DNA of 64,000 bases, from NCBI GenBank assembly GCA_015039465.1, contig MU130080.1, positions 71,344 to 135,343 on the forward strand, given 5' to 3'. The notes below the pieces were generated by a model. The model did no database searches and was not told the DNA's origin. It worked only from the letters and a program-made list of their open reading frames with translations. Both the position numbers and the translations under genes were made by a program. The DNA is from Phlegmacium glaucopus. Lineage: Eukaryota > Basidiomycota > Agaricomycetes > Agaricales > Cortinariaceae. Shown here in pieces: positions 12,395 through 22,979 of the stretch (the first letter of the stretch is position 1; every line of letters begins with the position of its first letter).

Positions 12395-15300
12395 TCATGA
12401 AGTTGGTTTCTCTAGTGGATTAATGATCACTCCAGGCTGTAAAGATAGAGAGATATGAATGTCGCAAAAGGGAAAAATAGCCGAAAATCATTACATACCT
12501 TCTTGACTACTTTCGGAAGAGTTGCTCTCTGGAAGGCGACCCGGGTATTCCATTCAGCACCGAGCAGGTTTTCCATGGCTCCTTCAAACTGAGCTTTGCT
12601 CGTGTAAGGATAAGGTAGATCTTTCACGAGGTATTTTGCGGCTTTCTTATCCCGTTTTTCCGAAATGATGATATGCTTTTTGTTGAAATCGGCACGGGTC
12701 GTAGGATCTATACCAGCCATTTTCTTGATTCTTTGAGGTTTAGGAGGGCGGTTTCGTATTCGAGAGCCTCCCCACGAACCCTATAAGGAGGCCGACAGTA
12801 TCAGCAACGCATTAAAGTAATAAAAATGATAGACACGTCATCTTACCCAGCCAGGTATCGATGTATCCACCTCACGAGGGGCATCTGAAGCTATGTCTCG
12901 ACTTTTGGCCTCTTCAAAGCTCTATGGGGGTAACAACCATCAATTGCTAATACACGAAGACAACAAGAAGGCAAAAACGAACCTGGACGACATTATCGCC
13001 GGCAAATGCAACGGCAACAAGATCTCGTTGTGCGAACGCCTTGATACCATGTACTTTTCCATTTCTTTCGAGAGTCACATCCTCCTGAGCTTCCACCTCA
13101 CTACTGTTATCCGACTCGTCCTCATCCGCATGAACGACAGGCAATTGTTGGCCTGCCTTTCCGACAGGTTTGGAACCGGAAGGATCAGCTGGCAATGTTA
13201 AATAATGGTCCAAAGAAACCTCCACAATCTTATCCTCCTTAGCCTTTTCACGTTCTTCCCTCTCTCGCGCCTGTTTCTTCAACTTACTCTTGGACTTATC
13301 TAACGCCTTGCAATCCTTTTGTACGGCGACTTCATTGGCCTTCTTGTTTGTTTTGGCGATAACTTCGGAGGCCCGGGTGAGCCATGCATTTGATTTTTGA
13401 GTTGATGAGGTGGATAATACAGAAAGTCGGTTTGGAATAGGGGAGGGAGGTGGGGGTGAAAGTTGATCGGTTGATTTTAGTGTCACACTTGACGTTTCGG
13501 AAGCCGCCAAAGGACGAGTAGTAGAAATGTGGTGGGTCTGGAGGCATTTTCATGTCAGTAGCTGCAAATACACCCGCAAGCGACACAAAAACAAACCATT
13601 TCACTAGGTCTGTACGTGACGCGCCCTCCTGTTCTTCGAACAAGGACTCCACTTGAAGAGTCGAAAACCCGTGATCCATTCTCTTGTTCTTCATTGTCGG
13701 TATCATCTGTACCAGTATTACCCCTATCCCTATTTCCGTTATAAAATCGTCCATGGATTTATCCGTCACCTGCATTTGTCGGGCCATGGCATTCTTCATG
13801 AACTTCATTTCAAAAACGCTCTTTTCGTTTCGTTTCTCATCTCCTTCTAACCTCTCTGCCTCGTTGAGCTTTCGTAGGTCATTGAATGCATCTTGCTTGA
13901 TTTCTTCCAGGCCACGTTCGACATCCAAACCTTCATCATCACCGTCATCCTGATCTTCCGAGCCATCTTCACTCTCATCACTACCAATTCCCTTGATCCT
14001 TCTACGCAGCTTTTCACCCCGAGCCAACATATCCTCAATATCTCTCCTGCTATCCGCATCAAGGCCCTCCTTGTTCCGCATCTGACGAGCCCATTTGCCA
14101 GTATGCTTATGCCGAAGAGTTGCGCGCTCTCTCACTCGATCCAGCTCCTTTTTGAGGATCTCTTCACCGTCTTGGCTGTCGTCTCCATTGATCTTTTCCC
14201 CTAAACGTTCCTTTTCTTTCCTGTTGATTCGTCTGTAAGTTTTGCTTTTGATCTTGCCAACGCGTCTAGCCTTGGTTTCCGCCCGGAAAATCAATTCCCG
14301 CATTTCTCGAAGCTTGCCCCGGCGTTGAGCTACTTCCTCAACAGAGATTTGTTTCATCTGTAGCAATGCGTCCTCGGTATGGTGGATATCTTCATCCCGT
14401 AACTTTGCAGATTTCAAAAGAGCAACAACGGCACTCTCTAGGGCAGTTGTTGGCTTAAAGGGAGAAAAGAGTTATAAGTTCGACGTCAAATTGAAGGTGA
14501 AAAAGAAGACTTGCCTTGAACTTCGCTGTGAGCTCCAGATTAGAAACGCAACGTGCAGATTGAGATTGCAATGGGAAGCTCAAATGTTCTGCCTGAAAAT
14601 AACATAAATAAGGAACAGCGCGAATGAGAAAGTAAAGAAGACTCACCTCTCGAATACGTTTCATGGTTTCTGACCATTTGTCGACCTCTTCTTTGGTATT
14701 TTCATAGGCTGCCTGACGATCCAGCCGTTCCTGAATCCTCTGTGGCAACGGTGCTGACAAGGTTTTCGCTTTTGAAGAGGACGATGAAGCCAAAACCTTT
14801 GCCGACGACTTTAGCGACTGGAGAGCCGACGACTGCGATGCCAGAGGTGCCAAAAGGTCGTCAATATTCAATTTCAATCCTGAAGTTGGTCTGGGAGTCA
14901 GAACGAGGGTTCTCAACCACGACGACGAAGTGGAACGCACCTGAGGATCGAGCACGAAATTCGTTTTCAGCACCGGCTTCTGTGCTTTCCTCGACCAATC
15001 TACGTTTATGAGCACGAGTATCTCCACTCGCGCCTACGTCGCTGGGCTCCTCTGCAGCCTTCCTCTTCTCGGAGGTAACATCTAAATTCGAAACGAATTC
15101 ATCCAATCGGTCCAGAGCGTCCGGCATTTCTTCGTCATCGCTATCAATCTCCTCGTCTTCTCCGCTTTCAATTTCTTCGTCGTCTTCATTTTCCCCAATC
15201 AACCTGGCCCCCAACTCCTCCCGCTCCTCGCCATCCCAAGCATTTGGAAATCCAAACTCTTCATCACGGCCCAAGTCCAGAGAAACTTTAGAATGCCGTG

Positions 15301-15433
15301 TTTTCTCCGGAATATGTTCATAAAGATCCGTTATGGGTGTTGATTCTGCTTTCCGTGCCAGTCGTTTCTCATATCCTGTAATGTTGGCCTGGGCCCTCGA
15401 TTTACCGTGCTTTGAACGTCGGCCCAACTTCAT
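12395..15433 (-). CDS. UTP14: U3 snoRNP / small-subunit processome protein Utp14
   Basis: Utp14 is a nucleolar SSU-processome component needed for 18S rRNA maturation; in yeast it activates the helicase Dhr1. The start chosen is ATG 15433 (MKLGRRSKHGKSRAQANITG). The N-terminal part carries acidic runs (EDDEEIESGEDEEIDSDDEE). The middle has the family block KIKSKTYRRINRKEKER and KHTGKWARQMRNKEGLDADS with FMKNAMARQM. The C-terminus reads PQRIKKMAGIDPTTRADFNK, then SEKRDKKAAKYLVKDLPYPY and WNTRVAFQRATLPKVVKK, and a last exon adds PGVIINPLEKPTS before TGA at 12395-12397. These blocks are diagnostic for Utp14. There are several short introns, for example near 12440-12500 and 14890-14950. The gene looks intact. 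Its start lies only about 30 bp from the first Dicer-like codons on the other strand. Confidence 0.93.
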
Positions 15434-15463
15434 TGTAGTAATAGACGAGAAAGCTTTGCGCAC

Positions 15464-18400
15464 TTGCCGCTGCGGCTGATGACTAATCGCACAGCCACTC
15501 AAAAAGTCGCATTTGCTAAGTACCTTGACGGGTTGGAGTGCTTCCTTAGCTCTCCTTTCTTTGCGCCAACTGTGGCATTGTGCGAACAGCAGAAACATGT
15601 TATCACGGATTACATACCAGTCTCTGTGGGTATAGTCTCTGGAGCCAACGAACCTGACCAATGGAGAAACGCTGCTCTCTGGCAACGAGTCCTCCGAACA
15701 CACCGCATTATGATATCGACTCCCCAAGTATTCCTTGATGCTCTTCGTCATAGATATATTTCTTTGGGGAGAGATATCAGCTTGCTGGTGTTTGACGAGG
15801 CTCATCATGCCGTCGACAACCATCCATATAATCGGATTATGGTGGAATTTTACTTCAATCTACCCCGTCGAGGCCAGCATTTGAACAGCTTTTTGGAAGT
15901 TCGTCCCATGGTTCTAGGCCTTACCGCAAGCCCTATATATGGCGGAAACGTCATTAAAGCATTCCAGTAAGCTCTAGATTGTATCTCCAGTCCCGTCCAA
16001 ATATTCTAACGTAATGGATACCAGGACGATTGAGGGTAACCTAGACAGCATCATCCGTAGCCCTCGTCGACATCGTTCCGAGCTTGCCTTATTTGTTCAT
16101 CGACCCATCTTCCGGCACATCATGTACTACCAACCAGAAGCACCCTTTTCTACCAATCTGGCCTCCCTTATCTCCATTTTTAACACCTTAGACATCGAAG
16201 ACGATCCCTATATCATTAATCTTCGTGCTCAACTCAAGAAAGCAACTCCGCGAACCGCAGATTATCACAGAATCGATCAAAAACTCTCTAAAGCCATCCA
16301 TAAAGGGCTTCGCGATTTTCTAAGGGCCGCCCAAGATTTTTGCGCTGACGTTGGTCCATGGGCCGCCGACTAGTTCATCTGTAAAGTTATGGAAAAAAAC
16401 ACGCCATGCTGCCGATCCCTACAACAATATAATGTCGGGTTGAAGGAATAAAGAGAAAGAATACCTTCTGAATATTCTAAACCGCATCATCATTTCTCCA
16501 ATTTCATTCTATGCAGACGATATCGCCGAGGATTCTTCTGAAAAGGCCAAAGTTCTTATCCAATGCTTGCTCATGGAGAGGGCAGAGACGGAATCATATA
16601 ATGACTCGTACAGCGCCATCATCTTCGTTCAACGCCGGGACGCCGTCTTCGCACTAGCAGAAGTTCTCAGGTCTCATCCGTTTACCAAGGACGTATTTCG
16701 TGTTGGCACTCTTATCGGCTCTTCTGATAGCGCATATCGACATGCCATGATGGACATCACGCGAAATCTAGTCAATGAACCTCAAGAAGATACCATCGCC
16801 GACTTCAAGATCGGAGAAAAGAATAGCATCGTTGCTACATCCGTAGCTGAAGGTCTCGATATTCAAGTGTTGTAGTGTTATTCGTTGGGATCCGCCTCCT
16901 AACATGGCAAGCTGGGCACAGAGCAGGGGAAGAGCGTGTAAGAAACGCAGTACATTCACTGTCATGTTCGAAGAAGGGAGTAAACAAAAAGATGACGTTG
17001 CGAAATGGGAAAACCTTGAACGAGAAATGGTGGCGCAACGACCCTTCACGAGACCTCTCTATTATCCAGGATGAAGACCAAGATATGGGCGACGAAGACA
17101 ACGACATGGAATTCGAGGTCGCTTCCACAGGGTCAGTCTAGTCCCTTTTCCTCTTATGCAATAACGTAACAATTTCCATCCTTTCAGGGCTCTCGTCACT
17201 CTGCATTCAGCAATTGGTCATCTCGCACACTTCTGCGCTGTTATTCCGAACACAAGTCATGTTGATAATCGGCCGCTTTACGACATAGACCCACCCGAAT
17301 TTGCTGAAGGTTGGCATTCTTTCGATGGTCGATCACAAGGTGTTCCTCCATACACTGGTCCATATGGGTCAAGTGTCACCCTTCCCCGAACATTACCCCT
17401 TCCAGAACGCCAATTCAACGTTGACAGGATCTATACGACCAAGATCTCCGCTCATCGTCATGCGGCATACAAGGCCTACCTTTCTCTCTACGAAGCTGCT
17501 CTCCTAAATGACCACCTTCTACCCATTACGAGTATCCTAGAGCCCGAACGCGATGACGAGGTAAAGGAGATGTTGGCTGATGTCGAGAAAAGAGCTGGAT
17601 TCGCCCGAGTTTCAATGCACATCGATCCTTGGGCAGCTGAAGAAGACCATCAGGATTTATGGTTCTGTTCCAGACTCACCCTCGAAGGTCTTCCTCCGCT
17701 GTTCCTTTTTACTCGGTCAGAAACGATCACAATAGACTTCCAAGGAGGTCCTACTCTGTATCGTCGAGACAGTCCCCCTATTCGCACGTCCGTAGAACCT
17801 CTCGGAAAACTGGCTGAAGATGATCGACGAATATCCAGAGCTCGACACTTCACCAGAACAATATTCTGGTCACTTTGTCACTTACGCATGACTTGGGATT
17901 TCTCGTGCCTCTTCCTTCCTATAGACGATGTGGACACGGAATGGGACGTCCGTCGATCCTGGCTTGCCGCGTCTTCCGATCAATTTCGCATTTTACACCT
18001 TATGGGAAATGCCGAGACAATTGGCAAACAATTTGGTTATCCTAGTGATTTGACCCTTGTCCAGAAACATATAGGCTCTTCAAGTCCTCTCAAATTCGTA
18101 CGTTGGAGGTATGAACCCCTTTCTTTAGAAGAGGAGAAAGGACTTCGCGAAGGCACCTATAAAAATCGTATCAATCTGGAAATCACCTACCCTTTGCTCG
18201 TTGTCGAACGTTATCCTCCACGAACTAACTTTTTACTCCCCATTCCGTTCACTCCTCCCGACAAGTCCATTCGCGAGCCTTCATATCTTGTCACCCTTCT
18301 GCCATATCTGTCTGGAGTGACCCTCTTATCCGAGACCGAAACGGAATATGCGTTTTTACTACCTTCTGTGATTCGGTCGCTTTCCATGACTTTAACAGCC

Positions 18401-18867
18401 CATTCTTTGCGTAAAAACGTATTCACATCATCTCCAATGTTCGACATTCCGATTTCTCTTCTTAGAATTGCCGTAACTGCTCCGGTTTCGGGCGAGAAAC
18501 TCAATTACCAGCGCATGGAAACATTAGGAGATACGGTCCTCAAATTCATCACCGGAGTACAGCTTCTAGCAGAGTACCCGTTGTGGCACGAAGGCTATCT
18601 TACCAAAAAGAAGGATCATGCAGTTTCTAATGTACGCCTTGCAAAAGAAGATATAGCAAAAGGAGTTTATCGTTGGATTATACGAGGTAGAGTTTCCTTT
18701 GTCCTCTTCCTTGCAAATATTGACTTTTGTAATTAGAGACTATGTTAGGGAAGAAGTGGAAACCGAACTATTCCACGATTGAAGAGGCTCCAGTGGAGAA
18801 AATAAGCCCTGTCGAGGAAGACACTGTCATGGATGGCGGCCTCGGGATTCGGAGATGGCTGTCCCTT
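15464..18867 (+). pseudogene. Decayed Dicer-like RNA-silencing ribonuclease
   Basis: Dicers cut double-stranded RNA into small RNAs. Recognisable parts in order are helicase motif Ia (FFAPTVALCEQQ), motif II (LLVFDEAHHAV), motif III (GLTASP), the helicase C-part with motif VI (SRGRA), a dimerisation-type domain from about 17190, and an RNase III signature (NYQRMETLGDTVLKF) with HAVSNVRLAKEDIAKG near 18600. Introns with proper borders remain (about 15967-16022, 17132-17187, 18685-18735). It is broken. The N-terminus with the Walker A loop is absent because Utp14 starts there. Stops stand where Trp is usual (TAG 16371-16373, TGA 16441-16443). Frame changes occur between these stops and near 16870 and 17050. 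The 3' end stops after RNase III domain 1, lacking the second RNase III and any dsRNA-binding domain. Confidence 0.85.
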
Positions 18868-18889
18868 ATTGACCCCAAATTTGTCCGGA

Positions 18890-20400
18890 AGGAGACTTCG
18901 GCCATACCTAAATTTTTGAGGACAAGTCGGAAATGAGAAATCCGCCTCACCGCCTCATGGCCGGAGTCCGCCTCACCGTCCGCCTCACACAATCTTGTTC
19001 TTTATGCTACCCATGTGTTAATAGTGTTATATATACATGTTACCCAATTCTCTCAAACTTTTTAATGGTGTAAAAACATCGAAAATCTTGCGAAAATCAT
19101 CTAATATTATTTCATTACTAAGTGGGCTTCAACAATCTTATTGTGATCTCTAATGCAAGGCTTACTTGATGCCTGGATGGTGTTTGTGACTCGGACATCC
19201 TCAAGATATCCTGTTTTATTTAATACTTTAAGGCTCAAAAATGTACTTGTTGTTGTTCCCCAGTTATACACTAATATAATATTTTCCCTTGTTACTGTTC
19301 CTATCGCTCACAATGATTTCCGGGCTGAGGGGGTCAGGAAGGTGCCAGTGTGACAGGTTGGGAGATCCTGACATGGCGGTGGAGACTAATTGGCGGCAAT
19401 GGGTAGAGACAGGTCGATAGTGATGCAAAAACAATGGCGAGATCTAAATTTGTTGAGAATCAGCTCAAATGCGCATGGAATGGCTCACAAAAGTTTTAGT
19501 TAGGGTTGATTGATGGAGGCCCCGGGAAGCTCCTGATAGTTGGTGTCCGCGAAATCACCCAAAATCACCCTCAAATGCACAAATTTTTGGGCCTCAAATA
19601 CACAAATTTGGACAGACTGGTCATGTGACATTCTAAAAAGGCAATTTTTTATTTTTTCCGCCTGCGGACTTCGTATTTTGCGCTCCTCGACTCTTCTAAC
19701 AAGGAAAGCAAACTGTCACCGTTGCAACTTCCATTATAGCCTCATGTAGCAGTTGGACTTAGTGATTAAATAATGAGCCGCAGTTCTACTTAATTTGTCC
19801 TGACTTGGCAAAAATCTGCCCTCAAATACCCAAATTTTCGGACAAAGACCCGCCAAAAGGATCCTCAAATACCCAAATTTGTGGACACAGATTTGATGAA
19901 TTTTAGGCCTCAAATACCCAAATTCGCGGACACCACCTATCAGGAGCTTCCCGGGGCCTATTGATGGTTACATCTCAAATACGCGTGAGAGTCTGCCATA
20001 GCCAAAGGAATTGTAAAAACAATGCCCACAATGGAAGAGGCGGTATCCGGGTCGCTGTCTAAATGAAAGGGCAATATCGCAGCAATATCGCAGAGTATGG
20101 GGATGGTAGCGCGAGAAGGGAGAGAACAACAGACGCGTGTCATGTTTGAATGACTCATCAAACACTTTCTCAGACCTTTTCGTAGGAAAATAAAAAAGGT
20201 TGTCTACTTAGGAGAGCTAGATATGGTTAAATACTCAAGGGGCGAGGAATGCTCACAGACAGAGAGAACCTGCGGTGAAGTGGCCGGAGTCCGCCTTGAG
20301 CCGGTGAGGCGGAATTCCCATTTCCGACTTTCTTTGAAATTTTTGGCTATTTTCTGTCCGGATTGGACATGACCAAAACACCAAAATTCCAAAATTTCTG
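18890..20400. repeat. Inverted-repeat-bounded region at the Dicer 3' break
   Basis: Left arm GTCGGAAATGAGAAATCCGC (from 18928), continuing CTCACCGCCTCA. The right end read on the other strand is GTCGGAAATGGGAATTCCGC (from about 20335), continuing CTCACCGGCTCA. Outside the arms similarity continues weakly (aaattttt, tccgg words), so true ends are uncertain. It may be a non-autonomous DNA transposon of about 1.4-1.5 kb. It encodes no transposase and contains the 443-bp MITE below. Apart from that MITE, only short frames are present. Confidence 0.5.
19517..19959. mobile_element. hAT-like MITE, 443 bp, with 8-bp target duplication
   Basis: The element begins AGGCCCCGGGAAGCTCCTGA and ends with the inverted copy TCAGGAGCTTCCCGGGGCCT; pairing continues to about 34 bp with one mismatch. 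It is flanked by the perfect 8-bp direct repeat ATTGATGG at 19509-19516 and 19960-19967. Eight-bp duplications are typical of hAT transposons. The interior contains repeated CTCAAATAC-CCAAATTT words and no coding sequence, so it must be moved by an enzyme encoded elsewhere. Confidence 0.9.
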
Positions 20401-20419
20401 TCTGGATTGGCATACGGCC

Positions 20420-20637
20420 TATTCTGCTATTGCCCAGGGTCTCTGCGAACGCAAATTTCTATCCGTCTGGTTCTAGCTGCAATGCGTGCGCCTCGTGTGC
20501 GTGCTTTTTTCAAAGCAACGCGTGACCATTTTCAAAATAGGAATTTCTTCGACGCGTACGATGCGTGTTCGTGTGCTGATCTATTTATAACATCCATAGT
20601 TATATCGAAAATTGGATTCAGCTGCGACACTGTATAA
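20420..20637 (+). pseudogene. 3' remnant of a RING/membrane gene (array copy 1)
   Basis: Only the tail survives: a hydrophobic stretch followed by KIGFSCDTV and a stop at 20635-20637. This matches the tail KFGFGCDTV of copy 3 (stop at 21815-21817). No RING domain is seen upstream, where the inverted-repeat region begins. Confidence 0.5.
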
Positions 20638-20725
20638 GAGTAAATATTTTTGTTGGCCTAGCATTGAACGGCTTCGATCATAACCGTAAGTATTTTTATA
20701 TTCGACAAACCTCACGCGGCTAAGC

Positions 20726-21190
20726 GTGACATATCGTGTCCTCAAGGCCTCAAGGCCTCATGCCCAGAAACGTTTATTAAGCCTTTCAAACAGGCAAGTT
20801 CCTCGGATACCTCTTGACGACAACCCACAGATGATTCTTCTTTGTCCGATCTGTTTTTCCCATGTTTCTGGCATGAACAAGATCGTAGCTTTCCCCTGCG
20901 GCAAGTTCTTCCACCCAAAACTCCTATTATAATTCCCTTTCATTCATTGAAATGACCAGGGCATTGTCTTTGTATCGATTGCAAAGACCGTCTGTTCAAG
21001 GAATCAACGCGAGCGAAATGTCCCCGTTGCGATATCGACGTCTACAATCAGGATGGTACCCATGACCATCCTCCGAGTCAGGTCTTTTTGGAACTATTCG
21101 ATGAAATTCTCCTGAAGCTCCGAGAACTTCGAGAAGTTCAAGATTCACAAGGCCCACAACCGCAACAAAATATGGTGAATTCTCTCTTCT
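20726..21190 (+). pseudogene. RING-finger protein fragment (array copy 2)
   Basis: The frame reads LLCPICFSHVSGMN and IVAFPCG, then after an intron GHCLCIDCKDRLFKESTRAK and CPRCDIDV, completing a C3HC4-type RING as in E3 ubiquitin ligases. A coiled-coil-like stretch (FDEILLKLRELREVQ) follows. The intron between Cys-Gly and Gly-His would have to use a GC donor (GCAAGT), unlike copy 3, which has GT. After the coiled coil, sequence runs directly into the start of copy 3, so the membrane-anchor exon is missing. It is probably truncated or non-functional. No convincing promoter was seen. The predicted partner would be a ubiquitin-conjugating enzyme. Confidence 0.55.
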
Positions 21191-21229
21191 TTTTCTTTCC
21201 ATTCTGCCCAGAAACGTTTATTAAGCCTT

Positions 21230-21817
21230 TAAGCCTTCTTCCTCCTCGAATACCTCTTTACGACAATACCTACAAAAACCTTCTGTCTACTGTGCGGTTT
21301 GTTTTTCAAATCTCCCCATGGACAAGTTCATAGTGTTCCCTTGCGGTACAGTCCTTCCACCCCAAAAACTTCCCAAAATTTTCTTTCATTCGTTGAAAAT
21401 GACAGGCCATGGTTTTTGTATCGAATGCAAGGAACGTATGTTCCAGCAATCAACGCGAGTGAAATGTCCGAATTGTAGGATCCCCGTCCGTGATCAGGAT
21501 TCTCATCCTGTCTTTTTGGAACTGGTCGACTACTACGAAATTCTCCAGAAGCTCCAAAGGTACCGAGAGGTTTTACAGGGCTTACAATTGGAACTAAATA
21601 GGGTATAATACCTCTCTTCTTTTTATTGCCTTTACTTTATTACCTTCTCCCCCAGGCTAACAACGTTCGCACGCGATTCGAGACTTTGTCGTCCATGACG
21701 TCTTTTTTCTATTATATGCTCTTCATTCTCATGACTGCTCTTCTATTCATTGCTCTTCTATTCATTCTAACACCCATCATTGGATCGAAATTTGGATTCG
21801 GCTGCGACACTGTGTAG
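21230..21817 (+). CDS. RING-finger protein with C-terminal membrane segment (array copy 3)
   Basis: The first exon reads YCAVCFSNLPMDKFIVFPCG with a GT donor at about 21348. The next exon continues HGFCIECKERMFQQSTRVK and CPNCRIPV, giving a complete C-x2-C...C-x-H-x2-C-x2-C...C-x2-C RING. A short coiled coil follows (YYEILQKLQRYREVLQGLQ). A further exon encodes a strongly hydrophobic helix (FFYYMLFILMTALLFIALLF) and the tail KFGFGCDTV. This suggests a small tail-anchored E3 ubiquitin ligase at an internal membrane. The start codon is unresolved, since no ATG immediately precedes the RING in frame. Alignment with copy 2 shows a tandem duplication with a period of about 446 bp. Function in ubiquitination is inferred from the domain only. 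Confidence 0.6.
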
Positions 21818-22979
21818 GAGTAGTAGCGAGGGGGGGGTTGGTTTCGCAGTAGATTTATATTTGCAGAGAGTATTGTAATGAGTATCGTAGCATTTCGTTA
21901 TATTTCTTTTACATAAAACACAATAAAAAAGGGTTTGGGGTGATGATGACCCTGGGGGTAGGAGTCTAGGACATGTCGAGGTTGTATCCATTATGCCGCA
22001 TGCGCAATCTGTTGTCATAATAATATGAAGATAAACTCGTTTTAAAAATACGTACCTCAGCAACACAAGATTCTCAATAACAACACACTGTCACTAGTTC
22101 TCTACCATCGGTCGTATTCGATAACCAGAATTGTTGACCAAAATTTTCGTTTGGACCACTATCACTGACTGTGTAAAAAAAGTTACAAATAAAATCATAA
22201 CTCCCTCAATTCCTTACAAAAAATTTGAATTCTTTTATCCTGAAAAAACGTTGCTATCTCAGCTTTACATCCATGTTTTTTTTGTGGCCAAATTATGGTG
22301 CTGAGGTGGAGGAATTCGCGAGTACATGGCTAGAATGTTTGATCTCCGAATTAAATGCGCGTTTCGGAGTTTCAAATGTGTTCTTGTCACACCAATGTTT
22401 TTCCAACCTTCCCTCTGTTGTGCTACCACCTCTCATATTTGAAGAAAAGATCAGAAAAAAATCATCAGATATACATGTGCTTAAGATACTTCTGTAATCC
22501 TGCGAAAAATAAGATTTAAAGAGAATGCGGTTGTGGAGTTATGAAGCAAAATGTGTTGATTTTTAAACACTAGGGTTACCTTTTAAACACCCGATACGTG
22601 ATAGTATTGCGTCTTGGTTTAAAACGTTAACGATGTCGAGGAATCTGAGAGGGACTAAGGAAAGGTAAGTATAAGATATTAAGCTATTAAGGGTCGATTG
22701 GAGCATCGCAGACATTATTATCGTAACAATTCGTCATATTTCTTTTACATAAAACACACAAAAAACGCCGATTATATATAGGAAGGAAACCAATAGAAGG
22801 GGGGGAAAGCATGTGTCGTTGTCGATGATCATCATAATACCGAAAAAAAAAAGAGAAAGAAACCAAGGAAAAAGAGAAAGTCGATTGTAAGACAACAACA
22901 CACAAGGAAGAGCACGAAAACTTGTAAGAGGGGTATTTGTTTTTTTGGTTGTAAAAAAAACATACAATCATCATCAGAT
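21818..22979. other. Intergenic, no supported gene
   Basis: AT-rich; short frames only (for example 22225-22497) with no recognisable motif. The right part likely holds the 3' UTR of the GRAM gene ending at 22980. Confidence 0.5.

Noticed and set aside
22225..22497. 91-codon open frame as a gene
   Set aside because: AT-rich sequence without motif, intron logic or neighbouring support; length is within chance.
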